From Lachnospiraceae bacterium (GTDB lineage: Bacteria > Bacillota > Clostridia > Lachnospirales > Lachnospiraceae), in assembly GCA_017416465.1 (NCBI GenBank), contig JAFQCK010000015.1, positions 62,001-126,000 on the forward strand: a stretch of 64,000 nucleotides of DNA, given 5' to 3'. Positions within the stretch are counted from its first letter, which is position 1. Each line of letters begins with the position of its first letter. The notes under the pieces are model-generated. The model saw only the letters and a list, made by a program, of their open reading frames with translations. It did not search any database and had not been told where the DNA came from. Both the position numbers and the translations under genes were made by a program. Shown here in pieces: positions 35,841 through 44,856 of the stretch.

Positions 35841-37133
35841 ATGGAACAATATATTATAAAAGGAGGAACTCCTCTTAACGGTGAAGTTGAGATAAGCGGT
35901 GCGAAGAATGCAGCGTTGGCAATTCTTGCGGCAGCTATTATGACTGATGAGACAGTTACTATAGATAATCTTCCGGATGTAAGAGACATCAACGTATTGT
36001 TGAAGGCTATTGAGGAAATTGGTGCTGTAGTAAATCGAGTTGACAGACATTGTGTTAAGATAAATGGTGGAACTATTAATTCGGTAGTAGTGGATTATGA
36101 ACATATAAAGAAAATTAGAGCTTCTTATTATTTGCTTGGAGCGCTTCTTGGCAGATTTAAGAAGGCAGAGGTTGCCCTTCCGGGTGGTTGTGAAATAGGA
36201 ACAAGACCTATTGACCAACATATTAAAGGATTTAAGGCATTAGGTGCTGATGTATTGATTGAGCATGGAATGATTAAAACTAATGCAGATGAATTAGAAG
36301 GCAATCATATATATATGGATGTGGTTTCTGTTGGAGCTACGATTAATGTGATGCTTGCAGCGACATTGGCGACAGGAAAGACAATTATTGAAAATGCAGC
36401 GAAAGAACCTCATATCGTTGATGTGGCTAACATGTTAAACAGTATGGGTGCTAATATAAAAGGTGCGGGAACTGATGTGATTAGGATTAGAGGTGTTGAG
36501 AAACTTCATAAGACAGAGTATTCAGTTATTCCGGATCAGATAGAGGCGGGAACATTTATGTTTGCAGCAGCCGCAACAAATGGAAATGTTTTGGTTAAGA
36601 ATGTAATACCTAAGCATTTGGAGGCTATTACAGCTAAACTTCTTGAGATAGGATGTGCTATTGAAGAATATGATGATGCGGTAAGAGTAATTGGAGTAGA
36701 GAAACTTAATAATACTCAGGTTAAGACTCTTCCATATCCGGGATATCCTACAGATATGCAACCACAGATAGTTGTGACATTAGCAATTGCTACAGGAACA
36801 AGTATTGTAACTGAAAGTATTTTTGAAAACAGATTTAAATATGTTGCAGAGTTGGCAAGAATGGGTGCAAATATTAAGGTTGAAGGAAATACAGCGATAA
36901 TTGATGGTGTTAATCAGCTTACGGGTGCACAGATTAGTGCTCCGGATTTAAGAGCCGGTGCAGCACTTGTAATAGCAGGTCTTGTAGCCAAAGGATTTAC
37001 AACAATTGATGACATAAAATATATTCACAGAGGTTATGAGAACTTCGAAGTGAAGTTAAGAGCGTTAGGCGCTAATATAGAAAAAGTAAATTCTGAAAAA
37101 GAAGCTATGACTTTTAAATTAAAAATTGGTTAA
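35841..37133 (+). CDS. murA: UDP-N-acetylglucosamine 1-carboxyvinyltransferase
   Basis: A 430-residue EPSP-synthase-fold enzyme. It has [13 protein letters not shown] near the N-terminus, the catalytic cysteine C117 in [15 protein letters not shown], and [15 protein letters not shown] near the C-terminus. MurA transfers enolpyruvate from PEP to UDP-GlcNAc, the first committed step of peptidoglycan synthesis. The cysteine present at this site is the residue alkylated by fosfomycin. It has its own promoter. Many Firmicutes carry two MurA paralogues; which one this is cannot be told. Confidence 0.96.
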   Translation: MEQYIIKGGTPLNGEVEISGAKNAALAILAAAIMTDETVTIDNLPDVRDINVLLKAIEEIGAVVNRVDRHCVKINGGTINSVVVDYEHIKKIRASYYLLGALLGRFKKAEVALPGGCEIGTRPIDQHIKGFKALGADVLIEHGMIKTNADELEGNHIYMDVVSVGATINVMLAATLATGKTIIENAAKEPHIVDVANMLNSMGANIKGAGTDVIRIRGVEKLHKTEYSVIPDQIEAGTFMFAAAATNGNVLVKNVIPKHLEAITAKLLEIGCAIEEYDDAVRVIGVEKLNNTQVKTLPYPGYPTDMQPQIVVTLAIATGTSIVTESIFENRFKYVAELARMGANIKVEGNTAIIDGVNQLTGAQISAPDLRAGAALVIAGLVAKGFTTIDDIKYIHRGYENFEVKLRALGANIEKVNSEKEAMTFKLKIG

Positions 37134-37139
37134 AATATA

Positions 37140-37168
37140 TTGACTTATTAAATAAATTTTGTTATTGT
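37140..37168 (+). promoter_or_regulatory. candidate metK promoter
   Basis: TTGACT (37140-37145) and TATTGT (37163-37168) with 17-base spacing, immediately after murA. If used, the metK leader would be about 420 bases and include the inverted-repeat element. A promoter inside that element is an alternative. Confidence 0.4.
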
Positions 37169-37196
37169 AAGTCGTGATAAAATTTAATATATATTC

Positions 37197-37346
37197 TTGT
37201 AACTGTTCAGAGCCAAGCTCGAAAACACTATGTGTTTCCTCGCTGTGGCGTATTCGCCAAATAGATTTGAATTAAAAAGTATTTATGAATACTTATATTC
37301 ATGAATATTTTTTAATTCAAATCTGCGTGGCTCTGAACAGTTACAA
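37197..37346. repeat. 150-bp nested inverted-repeat element
   Basis: Perfect 19-bp terminal inverted repeats (37197-37215, TTGTAACTGTTCAGAGCCA, with 37328-37346) enclose a second large imperfect stem of about 28 bp (37263-37290 with 37297-37324) and two mini-hairpins (AAACAC/GTGTTT at 37223-37237 and GGCG/CGCC at 37247-37258). No ORF is encoded. The organisation suggests a miniature inverted-repeat or REP-like mobile element inserted between murA and the metK riboswitch. No second copy was seen in this window. Confidence 0.75.
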
Positions 37347-37350
37347 ATTC

Positions 37351-37446
37351 TCTTATTAAGAGTGGTGGAGATACAAGGGTCTATGAAGCCACAGCAACCC
37401 CCTATATGAGGAAGGTGCTTTCCTAAGCGAGAAATCGAACAATAAG
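37351..37446 (+). promoter_or_regulatory. SAM-I (S-box) riboswitch upstream of metK
   Basis: The leader shows the S-box core: a P1 helix (CTTATT 37352-37357 with AATAAG 37441-37446), AAGAGTGGTGGAGAT, then CTATGAAGCCACAGCAACC, a hairpin with GGAAGGTGCTTTCC, and the 3' segment. SAM binding stabilises this fold and favours the terminator that follows, shutting off metK when SAM is plentiful. The segment GAGTGG (about 37360-37365) can pair with CCACTC of the terminator, giving a plausible antiterminator. Confidence 0.93.
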
Positions 37447-37467
37447 CGGAAATGATTTTGAAATTTA

Positions 37468-37497
37468 GTCCACTCCGTTTATGGAGTGGGCTTTTTT
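37468..37497 (+). terminator. SAM-responsive intrinsic terminator
   Basis: A 9-bp stem (GTCCACTCC 37468-37476 with GGAGTGGGC 37483-37491, one G-T pair) is followed directly by six T residues. It is the expression platform of the SAM-I riboswitch, about 95 bases before the metK ATG. Confidence 0.9.
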
Positions 37498-37591
37498 GAT
37501 GCAAAAGCCCGACAAGCGAAAGAGTGGTAAAAGTTGTTGTTAAGCGGGAGTTATAATCAATTATATTGTATAAAAAGAAAGGAAAATACAA

Positions 37592-38779
37592 ATGGAAAAA
37601 TTATTATTTACTTCAGAATCAGTTACAGAAGGTCATCCTGATAAAATCTGTGACCAAATATCAGACGCCGTATTAGATGCATTACTAGCGCAGGACCCAA
37701 TGAGTCGTGTTGCTTGTGAAACAGCTATTACAACAGGTTTAGTACTTGTTATGGGCGAAATTACAACAAAAGCAGAAATCAATATTCAGAAAATTGTAAG
37801 AGATACGATTAGAGAAATTGGTTATGATGATTCTAAAAAAGGATTTGATGCAAATACTTGTGGTGTAATTGTTGCTTTAGATGAACAGTCAGCTGATATT
37901 GCTATGGGTGTTGATAAGGCACTTGAAGCTAAAGAAAACACTATGACAGATGAGCAGATTGAAGCAATCGGTGCAGGAGATCAGGGTATGATGTTTGGTT
38001 TCGCTTCTAATGAAACAGAAGAATTAATGCCATATCCAATAGCACTTGCTCATAAGCTTTCAAGAAGACTTACAGAGGTTCGTAAGAATGGAACTCTTAA
38101 CTATTTAAGAGCAGATGGAAAGACACAGGTAACAGTTGAATATGATGAAAATGGAAAGCCTGTACATCTTGATGCGGTTGTATTATCTACACAGCATGAT
38201 GAAGAAGTTACTCAGGAGCAGATTCATGCAGATATTAAGAAACATGTATTTGAGCCGATTCTTCCAACTGAGTTAATTGATGAGAATACAAAGTTCTTTA
38301 TCAATCCTACAGGAAGATTTGTTATCGGTGGACCAAATGGTGACAGTGGTGTAACAGGAAGAAAGATTATTGTTGATACTTATGGCGGATATGCTCGTCA
38401 TGGTGGTGGCGCATTCTCAGGTAAGGATTGCACAAAGGTAGACCGTTCAGCAGCTTACGCTGCAAGATACGTTGCAAAGAATATTGTAGCAGCAGGACTT
38501 GCAGATAAATGTGAAATCCAGCTTTCATATGCAATCGGTGTTGCACATCCAACATCTGTTATGGTGGATACATTTGGAACAGGTAAATTATCTGATGAAA
38601 AGATTGTAGAAATTATCAGAGAAAACTTTGATTTACGTCCTGCGGGAATTATTAAGATGCTTGATTTACGTCGTCCTATTTACAAACAGACAGCAGCATA
38701 TGGTCATTTTGGTAGAAATGATTTAGATTTACCATGGGAAAAGACTGATAAGGCAGAAGAACTTAAGAAATATTTATAA
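37592..38779 (+). CDS. metK: S-adenosylmethionine synthase
   Basis: A 395-residue MetK. Signatures include [20 protein letters not shown] at the N-terminus, [12 protein letters not shown] and the phosphate-binding GGGAFSGKD. The enzyme makes SAM from methionine and ATP. Codon use is more optimised than in the neighbours, as expected for a highly expressed gene. AAAGGAAA precedes the ATG. Expression is controlled by the SAM-I riboswitch just upstream, and a strong terminator follows. Confidence 0.98.
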   Translation: MEKLLFTSESVTEGHPDKICDQISDAVLDALLAQDPMSRVACETAITTGLVLVMGEITTKAEINIQKIVRDTIREIGYDDSKKGFDANTCGVIVALDEQSADIAMGVDKALEAKENTMTDEQIEAIGAGDQGMMFGFASNETEELMPYPIALAHKLSRRLTEVRKNGTLNYLRADGKTQVTVEYDENGKPVHLDAVVLSTQHDEEVTQEQIHADIKKHVFEPILPTELIDENTKFFINPTGRFVIGGPNGDSGVTGRKIIVDTYGGYARHGGGAFSGKDCTKVDRSAAYAARYVAKNIVAAGLADKCEIQLSYAIGVAHPTSVMVDTFGTGKLSDEKIVEIIRENFDLRPAGIIKMLDLRRPIYKQTAAYGHFGRNDLDLPWEKTDKAEELKKYL

Positions 38780-38814
38780 TATTGATGACAGTAAAGTGAT
38801 TTAAAAAATTATAA

Positions 38815-38857
38815 AAATACAGACAGAAATTTATAAAAGTTTTGTCTGTATTTTTTT
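38815..38857 (+). terminator. metK terminator
   Basis: An 11-bp stem, AAATACAGACA (38815-38825) with TGTCTGTATTT (38843-38853), ends in a T run. It lies 35 bases after the metK stop. Confidence 0.85.
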
Positions 38858-38972
38858 GTCTGAGTATATATTTTTATTAAAAGTTTATAATTAAAATTAA
38901 TTCTTTATTAGTATAAGTTATGTCAGTGTGATAAAATGATAGAATGAAAATGTAAAGGATTGGATTTTAGTT

Positions 38973-40499
38973 ATGAAATTTAAGACAAAAATTAAAATAT
39001 CTTTTGCAATAATTGCAATTTGCCCAATTGTGATAATGTTATTGCTATTTATATCAGTTTTTATGCTTCAGGTTAAAAGAGTTGAATGGCAGTATGATAT
39101 TGATGATGTTGGAATTGATGCAATTGTTAATCAGACAAAGTTTTATAATAAATTAACGAATGAGTTTTATGATGAGCTTATGAGGGTTGCAGGTAATGAG
39201 CCCGATAGATTTAAGGATACGGATTATCTGAAAAAAGTTAATCAAAAATTACAGGACAGACATTCTTTTATTTTAGTCGAAATAAATTCTCAGATGCAAT
39301 TTGACGGTTCAAGTAAAGAGAATAAAGAGTTTTTGGAAACTCTTCCAAGTTATAGAGGGGAAAATGAACATATAGTATATTATGATGGTAATTCGTATAT
39401 ATATGGCGATTATAAATATCTTATAAAGGAAATTGGATTTGAACTTTCTGATAATAAAAGTGGTTGTGTTTATATAGTAACTGCAATGGAGAAAGTTATA
39501 CTGCAAGTAAGAGAAATGGTTTTGGAAATGTTTATTTCGATTATTATAGTCGTTATTCTAACTTGTATTGTTTTGGGAATTTGGATTCAACGCAGTGTAA
39601 TGAGACCGGTTACCAGATTGACTGATGCGACTAAAAAAATTGCAGAAGGAGATTTGGACTTTGTATTAGAACGTACAAGTAAAGATGAATTTGGGGATTT
39701 ATGTGAAGATTTCGAATATATGAGAAAAAGATTAAAAGAATCAGCTGAAGAAAATATACGTAATGAAGAAGAAAGTAAGGAACTTATAAGTAATATTTCG
39801 CATGATTTAAAAACACCAATAACAGCAATTAAAGGATATGTTGAAGGAATTATGGATGGAGTTGCTGATACTCCTGAAAAGAAGGATAAGTATATAAGAA
39901 CTATTTATAATAAAGCTAATGATATGGATAAGCTTATAGGGGAACTTACATTGTATTCTAAGATTGATACGAACAGGATACCATACAATTTCAATAAAGT
40001 TAATGTGGACGAATATTTTTCGGATTGCGTAGAAGAAATTGTGGTAGAGCTTGAAGCGAAAAATATAACACTAAACTATTTTAATTATGTAGATAAGGAT
40101 ACATTGATTATTGCAGATCCTGAACAGTTAAAGAGAGTTATTAATAATATAATTAGTAATTCTGTTAAATATATTGGTAATAAAAAAGGGGCTGTTAATA
40201 TCAGGGTTAATGATGAAGCAGATTTTATTCATGTTGAGATTGAAGATAATGGTAAGGGAATAAGCCAAAAAGATTTACCATATATTTTTGACAGATTTTA
40301 TAGGACAGATATCTCAAGAAATTCTAATCAGGGTGGAAGTGGCATAGGACTTGCGATTGTTAAAAAGATTATTGAAGTACATGGTGGAAGAATCTGGGCA
40401 AACAGTAAAGAAAATACTGGAACTATAATGCATTTTATATTAAGAAAATATTATGAACCGGAGGTTAATGCGGATTATGAGCAAAATATTGATAATTGA
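38973..40499 (+). CDS. sensor histidine kinase
   Basis: A 508-residue membrane kinase with two membrane segments (about residues 8-31 and 183-206) flanking an extracellular sensor domain. A HAMP domain follows (RPVTRLTDATKKIAEGDLDF, core only), then the HisKA box with phospho-accepting H277 in ISHDLKTPITAIKGY. The HATPase domain has the N box NNIISNSVKY, G1 DNGKGI and G2 GGSGIGLAIVKKI. The ligand is unknown. The gene overlaps the cognate response regulator by 23 bases. Confidence 0.93.
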   Translation: MKFKTKIKISFAIIAICPIVIMLLLFISVFMLQVKRVEWQYDIDDVGIDAIVNQTKFYNKLTNEFYDELMRVAGNEPDRFKDTDYLKKVNQKLQDRHSFILVEINSQMQFDGSSKENKEFLETLPSYRGENEHIVYYDGNSYIYGDYKYLIKEIGFELSDNKSGCVYIVTAMEKVILQVREMVLEMFISIIIVVILTCIVLGIWIQRSVMRPVTRLTDATKKIAEGDLDFVLERTSKDEFGDLCEDFEYMRKRLKESAEENIRNEEESKELISNISHDLKTPITAIKGYVEGIMDGVADTPEKKDKYIRTIYNKANDMDKLIGELTLYSKIDTNRIPYNFNKVNVDEYFSDCVEEIVVELEAKNITLNYFNYVDKDTLIIADPEQLKRVINNIISNSVKYIGNKKGAVNIRVNDEADFIHVEIEDNGKGISQKDLPYIFDRFYRTDISRNSNQGGSGIGLAIVKKIIEVHGGRIWANSKENTGTIMHFILRKYYEPEVNADYEQNIDN

Positions 40500-41166
40500 A
40501 GATGAAGAAAGTATAGCAGAATTAGAAAAAGATTATCTTGAGATTAACGGATATGAGGTAGTTATTGAAAATTCAGGAAAAGATGGGCTTGATAATGCTT
40601 TGGAAAATGACTATGACTTGATTTTGTTAGATATAATGTTGCCGGAAATAGATGGATTTGAAATATGTCGTCAGGTAAGAAATAAGAAGAATACGCCTAT
40701 ACTACTTGTATCTGCAAAAAAAGATGATATTGATAAGATAAGAGGATTGGGACTTGGTGCTGATGATTATATAACAAAACCGTTTAGTCCGAGTGAACTT
40801 GTTGCAAGAGTTAAAGCACACATGGCAAGATATGAAAGATTAATCGGAGCAGGAGTAAGTGAAAATGAGATAATAGAAATTCGTGGATTAAAAATTGATA
40901 AAACTGCAAGAAGAGTATTTATTAATGATGAGGAAAAGATATTTACTACGAAGGAATTTGACTTGCTCACATTTCTTGCACAGAATCCTAACAGAGTATT
41001 TTCTAAGGAAGAATTATTTAATAAGATTTGGGATATGGAATCTGTAGGCGAAATTGCGACAGTTACGGTTCATATCAAAAAAATAAGGGAAAAGATTGAG
41101 TTTTCAACATCTAAGCCACAATATATAGAGACTATTTGGGGTGTAGGATACCGCTTTAAGATGTAA
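40477..41166 (+). CDS. OmpR-family response regulator
   Basis: A 229-residue regulator. The receiver domain has the acidic pair in IIEDEES, phospho-acceptor D52 in LILLDIMLPEIDG, and the conserved Lys in DDYITKPFSP. The C-terminal winged helix ends in IETIWGVGYRFKM. The ORF reaches back to 40453, but GGAGG at 40461-40465 lies 11 bases before ATG 40477 (MSKILIIEDEE), the natural start. It overlaps the kinase stop, so the pair is translationally coupled. Targets are unknown; the following permease is the nearest candidate. Confidence 0.93.
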   Translation: MSKILIIEDEESIAELEKDYLEINGYEVVIENSGKDGLDNALENDYDLILLDIMLPEIDGFEICRQVRNKKNTPILLVSAKKDDIDKIRGLGLGADDYITKPFSPSELVARVKAHMARYERLIGAGVSENEIIEIRGLKIDKTARRVFINDEEKIFTTKEFDLLTFLAQNPNRVFSKEELFNKIWDMESVGEIATVTVHIKKIREKIEFSTSKPQYIETIWGVGYRFKM

Positions 41167-41290
41167 AAATTTAATTGAATTTAAAATGATAATATGTTAT
41201 TCATTTGCAGGAAAAGGTTTGTATGGATTGTTGTATAAATTTTTATAAACTGAACATAATATTTCCATAAAATATAAAGTGAGGGATATA

Positions 41291-42370
41291 ATGGAAACAA
41301 CAAACAATGACAAGGGAAAATATCTTCTTAAGTTGGTATTAGTAATAACAGCAGTATACATAGGTGCAAAGTATCTGCTGTTTATTTTTTTACCATTTTT
41401 GATTGCATATATTTTAAAACTAATACTTAAGCCTATCGTTGATTATTGTGAAAATAGATTTAAGATTAATAGAAAAATATTCTCAATATTTTTGCTTATA
41501 GTTATTCTTGCTGTTTTGATTACGGTGTTTGTGTTGGGTATAGGTATTCTTACGAAACAGGTAAGGAAGCTTGTTACGAATAGTGGTTATTATGTGGAAA
41601 AGGTGGAAAATATTACTGACAAATGCTGTAGGACTGTGGAAAAGTATTCAGGAATAGAAAGTAGAGATGTGAAATTATATATAGAAAAAGGTCGGGATGA
41701 ATTAATACAAAAAACAAAAGAATCAGGTATTGCATATACAGTTATGAACAAATCAGTAAATATAATAATAATTATTATTAACGGAGGAATTGCCATATTC
41801 ACTTCTGTTTTAGCGGCTTATTATATGATTAATAAGCATAAAAAGGATATGTATAATGATGTTAGTGTTAATGAAAAAAATAATGATAAGAATAATGATA
41901 ATAAGCAGGCATTGTTAACAGATGCAAGAAAAATAGTAAAAAAAGTTACGAAGGTATGTGTGGCTTATCTCAAAACGGAGTTAATAATAATGTTTGTAAC
42001 TTTTTTGATATGCTTTATAGCATTTCATATAATAAAAAATGAATATTCATTTTTATTTGCAGTAATTGTTGGTATATTAGATTCATTACCGTTAATTGGA
42101 GTTGGAACTGTTCTTATTCCATATGCTTTAATTAAACTGCTTATGGAAGAATATTTAAGTGCACTTATAATTGTTTTTACATTCATATTATGCTATGTGT
42201 TTAGAGAAATAACAGAACCAAAACTTATGGGAGCAGGCGTAGGAATATCACCACTGGCAACAATAGTATCAATATACACAGGACTTAAAGTATTCGGAAT
42301 AATCGGTGTGCTGCTAGGACCGGTATTCTATATAGTTGTAATAGAAATAATGGATATGATAAAAACATAA
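41291..42370 (+). CDS. AI-2E family transporter (PerM-like)
   Basis: About 359 residues with roughly eight membrane segments, including IIIIIINGGIAIFTSVLAAYYM and the C-terminal pattern LMGAGVGISPLATIVSIYTGLKVFG (core), which is typical of the AI-2E/PerM family. Some members are implicated in autoinducer-2 or ion movement; the substrate here is unknown. An Asn/Lys/Asp low-complexity insert (NEKNNDKNNDNK) lies in a cytoplasmic loop. GAGGG precedes ATG 41291; the upstream start at 41279 overlaps that ribosome site and is rejected. Confidence 0.88.
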   Translation: METTNNDKGKYLLKLVLVITAVYIGAKYLLFIFLPFLIAYILKLILKPIVDYCENRFKINRKIFSIFLLIVILAVLITVFVLGIGILTKQVRKLVTNSGYYVEKVENITDKCCRTVEKYSGIESRDVKLYIEKGRDELIQKTKESGIAYTVMNKSVNIIIIIINGGIAIFTSVLAAYYMINKHKKDMYNDVSVNEKNNDKNNDNKQALLTDARKIVKKVTKVCVAYLKTELIIMFVTFLICFIAFHIIKNEYSFLFAVIVGILDSLPLIGVGTVLIPYALIKLLMEEYLSALIIVFTFILCYVFREITEPKLMGAGVGISPLATIVSIYTGLKVFGIIGVLLGPVFYIVVIEIMDMIKT

Positions 42371-42433
42371 TAAAGACGATTGAGAAAATTTATGCTATAC
42401 TTCTAATAGTATTTAGAACTTATGGAGGCAACA

Positions 42434-43666
42434 ATGCTTAAAATAAATGTACCTAAGAATGTAAAACTTATTATTAATATATTAGAAAAAAACGGATATG
42501 AAGCCTATGCTGTTGGTGGTTGTGTAAGAGATGCAATTCTTTTAAAAGAGCCTAACGATTGGGATATAACCACATCTGCTATGCCGGAAGATGTAAAGAA
42601 TATATTTAACAAAACTATTGATACCGGCATTAAGCATGGAACTGTAACTGTTTTGATAGAGAGAACAGGATATGAAGTTACAACTTATCGAATTGATGGG
42701 GAATACGAAGATGGAAGGCATCCGAAATCTGTTGAGTTTACATCTAATCTTATAGAGGACCTTAAAAGAAGGGATTTTACAATCAATGCGATGGCGTATT
42801 CAGATAAGAAAGGTATTGTAGACGCATTTGACGGTATTGGCGATTTGGAGAGAAAGGTTATTAAGTGTGTAGGTAATCCGGAGGACAGATTTAATGAAGA
42901 TGCTCTTAGAATTTTAAGAGCTGTAAGATTTTCAGCAGTGCTTGATTTTGATATAGAGGAAAATACAAAAAAGGCAATAATAAAATTAGCAGAAAATCTT
43001 AATAAAATCAGTAAAGAAAGAATACAGGTAGAATTAGAAAAGTTATTAATGTCGAATCACCCTGAAAAGTTAAAGACAGCATATGAAACAGGAATTACAA
43101 AGGTAATCTTAGACGAGGTTGATAAGATAAATAGCCTTGGGAAATTAGATGAAACTTTAAATTTAATTAGAAAAATGCCTGTTAATCATTATTTGCGGTG
43201 GTCTGCACTTCTTAATCATTGTGATAAATCTACAGTTGCAAATATTCTTAGGGGACTTAAGTTTGATAATAAAACAATTAATATTGTTTCGAGAATTGTG
43301 GATGCGACAAATAATGAGCTTCCGCATGATAGGGCAGGAGTAAGAAAATTAATTTATCTGATAGGAGAAGATATTTTTAGGGAATATATTGAGTTTATGG
43401 AGATATATATTTCGTATATACACAAGGAAAATTTGGAAATTCAAAAGCTGATTACTTTTGTTAAGAATGAATATTTTGATATTTTGGACAAGAAAGAATG
43501 TATATCACTTAAAATGTTAGCTATAAATGGAAGAGATTTGATTGAACTGGGTGCAGGCAGAGGGGCAGAAGTTGGGGAAGGTCTGAATATGCTTCTTAAT
43601 AAGGTTCTTGAAGACAGTTCATTAAATACAAAGGAAAAACTAATAGACATTTATAAAAACAGATAA
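42434..43666 (+). CDS. cca: CCA tRNA nucleotidyltransferase
   Basis: About 410 residues. The nucleotidyltransferase head has AVGGCVRDAIL and NDWDITTSA (two catalytic carboxylates), then RRDFTINAMAY and the nucleotide-selecting RFNEDALRILRAVRF. The enzyme adds or repairs the 3' CCA of tRNAs. An upstream in-frame ATG at 42422 overlaps GGAGG, which is the ribosome site for ATG 42434, so the latter is chosen. A C-terminal HD domain as in enterobacterial enzymes is not evident. Confidence 0.93.
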   Translation: MLKINVPKNVKLIINILEKNGYEAYAVGGCVRDAILLKEPNDWDITTSAMPEDVKNIFNKTIDTGIKHGTVTVLIERTGYEVTTYRIDGEYEDGRHPKSVEFTSNLIEDLKRRDFTINAMAYSDKKGIVDAFDGIGDLERKVIKCVGNPEDRFNEDALRILRAVRFSAVLDFDIEENTKKAIIKLAENLNKISKERIQVELEKLLMSNHPEKLKTAYETGITKVILDEVDKINSLGKLDETLNLIRKMPVNHYLRWSALLNHCDKSTVANILRGLKFDNKTINIVSRIVDATNNELPHDRAGVRKLIYLIGEDIFREYIEFMEIYISYIHKENLEIQKLITFVKNEYFDILDKKECISLKMLAINGRDLIELGAGRGAEVGEGLNMLLNKVLEDSSLNTKEKLIDIYKNR

Positions 43667-43752
43667 GATTTTGATGCTTATATAATTTTGATTATGTCGT
43701 ACAAACATATTTATCCAATGTTTCTCATAAGATAAGCATATGGAGGTGGAGT

Positions 43753-44763
43753 ATGTTTGAAAAAGAAAATGAAATCATAAACAGATATAGTTTAAAAGTA
43801 GTGTCAATAGGAAGATGCAAAGGTGCAATGATGATATTTACAGGTAGTGAGTACTATCTTCTGAAAGAATATAACGGCACGGTTAAACATTTAGAATTTG
43901 AAGAAAATTTGTTGAATAGTATTTCTGATGCAGGCGGGATAAGTGTAGATAATATATTAAGAGATGTTGATGGAAATATTATAAATGAAGATGAGACTGG
44001 AAAAAAATACATTCTTAGGAAATGGTATGATGCAAGAGATTGTGATTCTAAAAATGATGTGCAGATAATTGATTCGGTAAAAGAACTTGCAAAATTGCAT
44101 AATATAATGAATAAAATTTCATATAGTAATATCTATTTAAATGAACATTTTGATTTAAAAAAAATTGGAGAGAATATTTATAAAGAATTTGATAAACATA
44201 ATAAAGAACTTAAAAGGACAAGAAATTTTATAAGAAAGAAAAGAAATAAAAATGAATTTGAACTTTTGGTGTTATCTGAATTTGACAGATATTATGAAGA
44301 TGGAATTAATGTAAATACGATGGCATCTGAACAGAAATTTATGAATTTTATTAAATCGGCAGTTGAAAGTGGAAGATTGGTACATGGAGCTTTTAATTAT
44401 CATAATGTAATGTTTGATAAAAACAATTGTATTATAACAAATTTTGAAAAGACAAAATGTGGTATTCAGATAAGGGATTTATATGATTTTATGAGAAAGG
44501 TTTTGGAAAAACATAGTTTCAATATTTGTTTGGGAAGTAAAATGATAGAGGCATATGATAAGATAAGACCAATTAGTGAAGAAGAAAGAAAATATCTTAT
44601 GCTTAAATTCAAATATCCTGAAAAATATTGGAAGCTTCTTAATCACTATAATAATAACAATAAAGCATGGATTCCGGATAAGGATATTAATAAGCTTAAA
44701 AATATTACCAAACAGTACGAAGAACAAGTGAATTTTGTTAAAAGTATGTTAAATTTTAACTAA
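43753..44763 (+). CDS. CotS-like kinase-fold protein, probably inactive
   Basis: A 336-residue protein with the outline of CotS/aminoglycoside phosphotransferase-type kinases: an N-lobe lysine region (YYLLKEY), then HGAFNYHNVMF and TNFEKTKCG in the positions of HGDxxxxN and the DFD metal motif. The catalytic Asp after HG is Ala (H211-G-A213) and the metal-binding Asp reads Asn (N230-F-E232). It is therefore probably a pseudokinase. CotS relatives are spore-coat proteins in Bacillus, but some are carried by non-sporulating Clostridia too. GGAGGTGGAGT precedes the ATG. Confidence 0.7.
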   Translation: MFEKENEIINRYSLKVVSIGRCKGAMMIFTGSEYYLLKEYNGTVKHLEFEENLLNSISDAGGISVDNILRDVDGNIINEDETGKKYILRKWYDARDCDSKNDVQIIDSVKELAKLHNIMNKISYSNIYLNEHFDLKKIGENIYKEFDKHNKELKRTRNFIRKKRNKNEFELLVLSEFDRYYEDGINVNTMASEQKFMNFIKSAVESGRLVHGAFNYHNVMFDKNNCIITNFEKTKCGIQIRDLYDFMRKVLEKHSFNICLGSKMIEAYDKIRPISEEERKYLMLKFKYPEKYWKLLNHYNNNNKAWIPDKDINKLKNITKQYEEQVNFVKSMLNFN

Positions 44764-44777
44764 AAAAACAGAACGTT

Positions 44778-44806
44778 TTGACTTTGTTGGATTATTATTA
44801 TATAAT
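44778..44806 (+). promoter_or_regulatory. promoter of the PEGA lipoprotein gene
   Basis: TTGACT (44778-44783) and a perfect TATAAT (44801-44806) with 17-base spacing, 50 bases before ATG 44857. Confidence 0.7.
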
Positions 44807-44856
44807 AGAATCGATTATTGTTGTTTTTTGAAAAAAGCTAAGGAATGAGGTATACG

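Noticed and set aside
37283-37591. 102-residue minus-strand ORF antisense to the metK leader
   Set aside because: It runs across the inverted-repeat element, riboswitch and terminator; the RNA structures explain the sequence better and no ribosome site is present.
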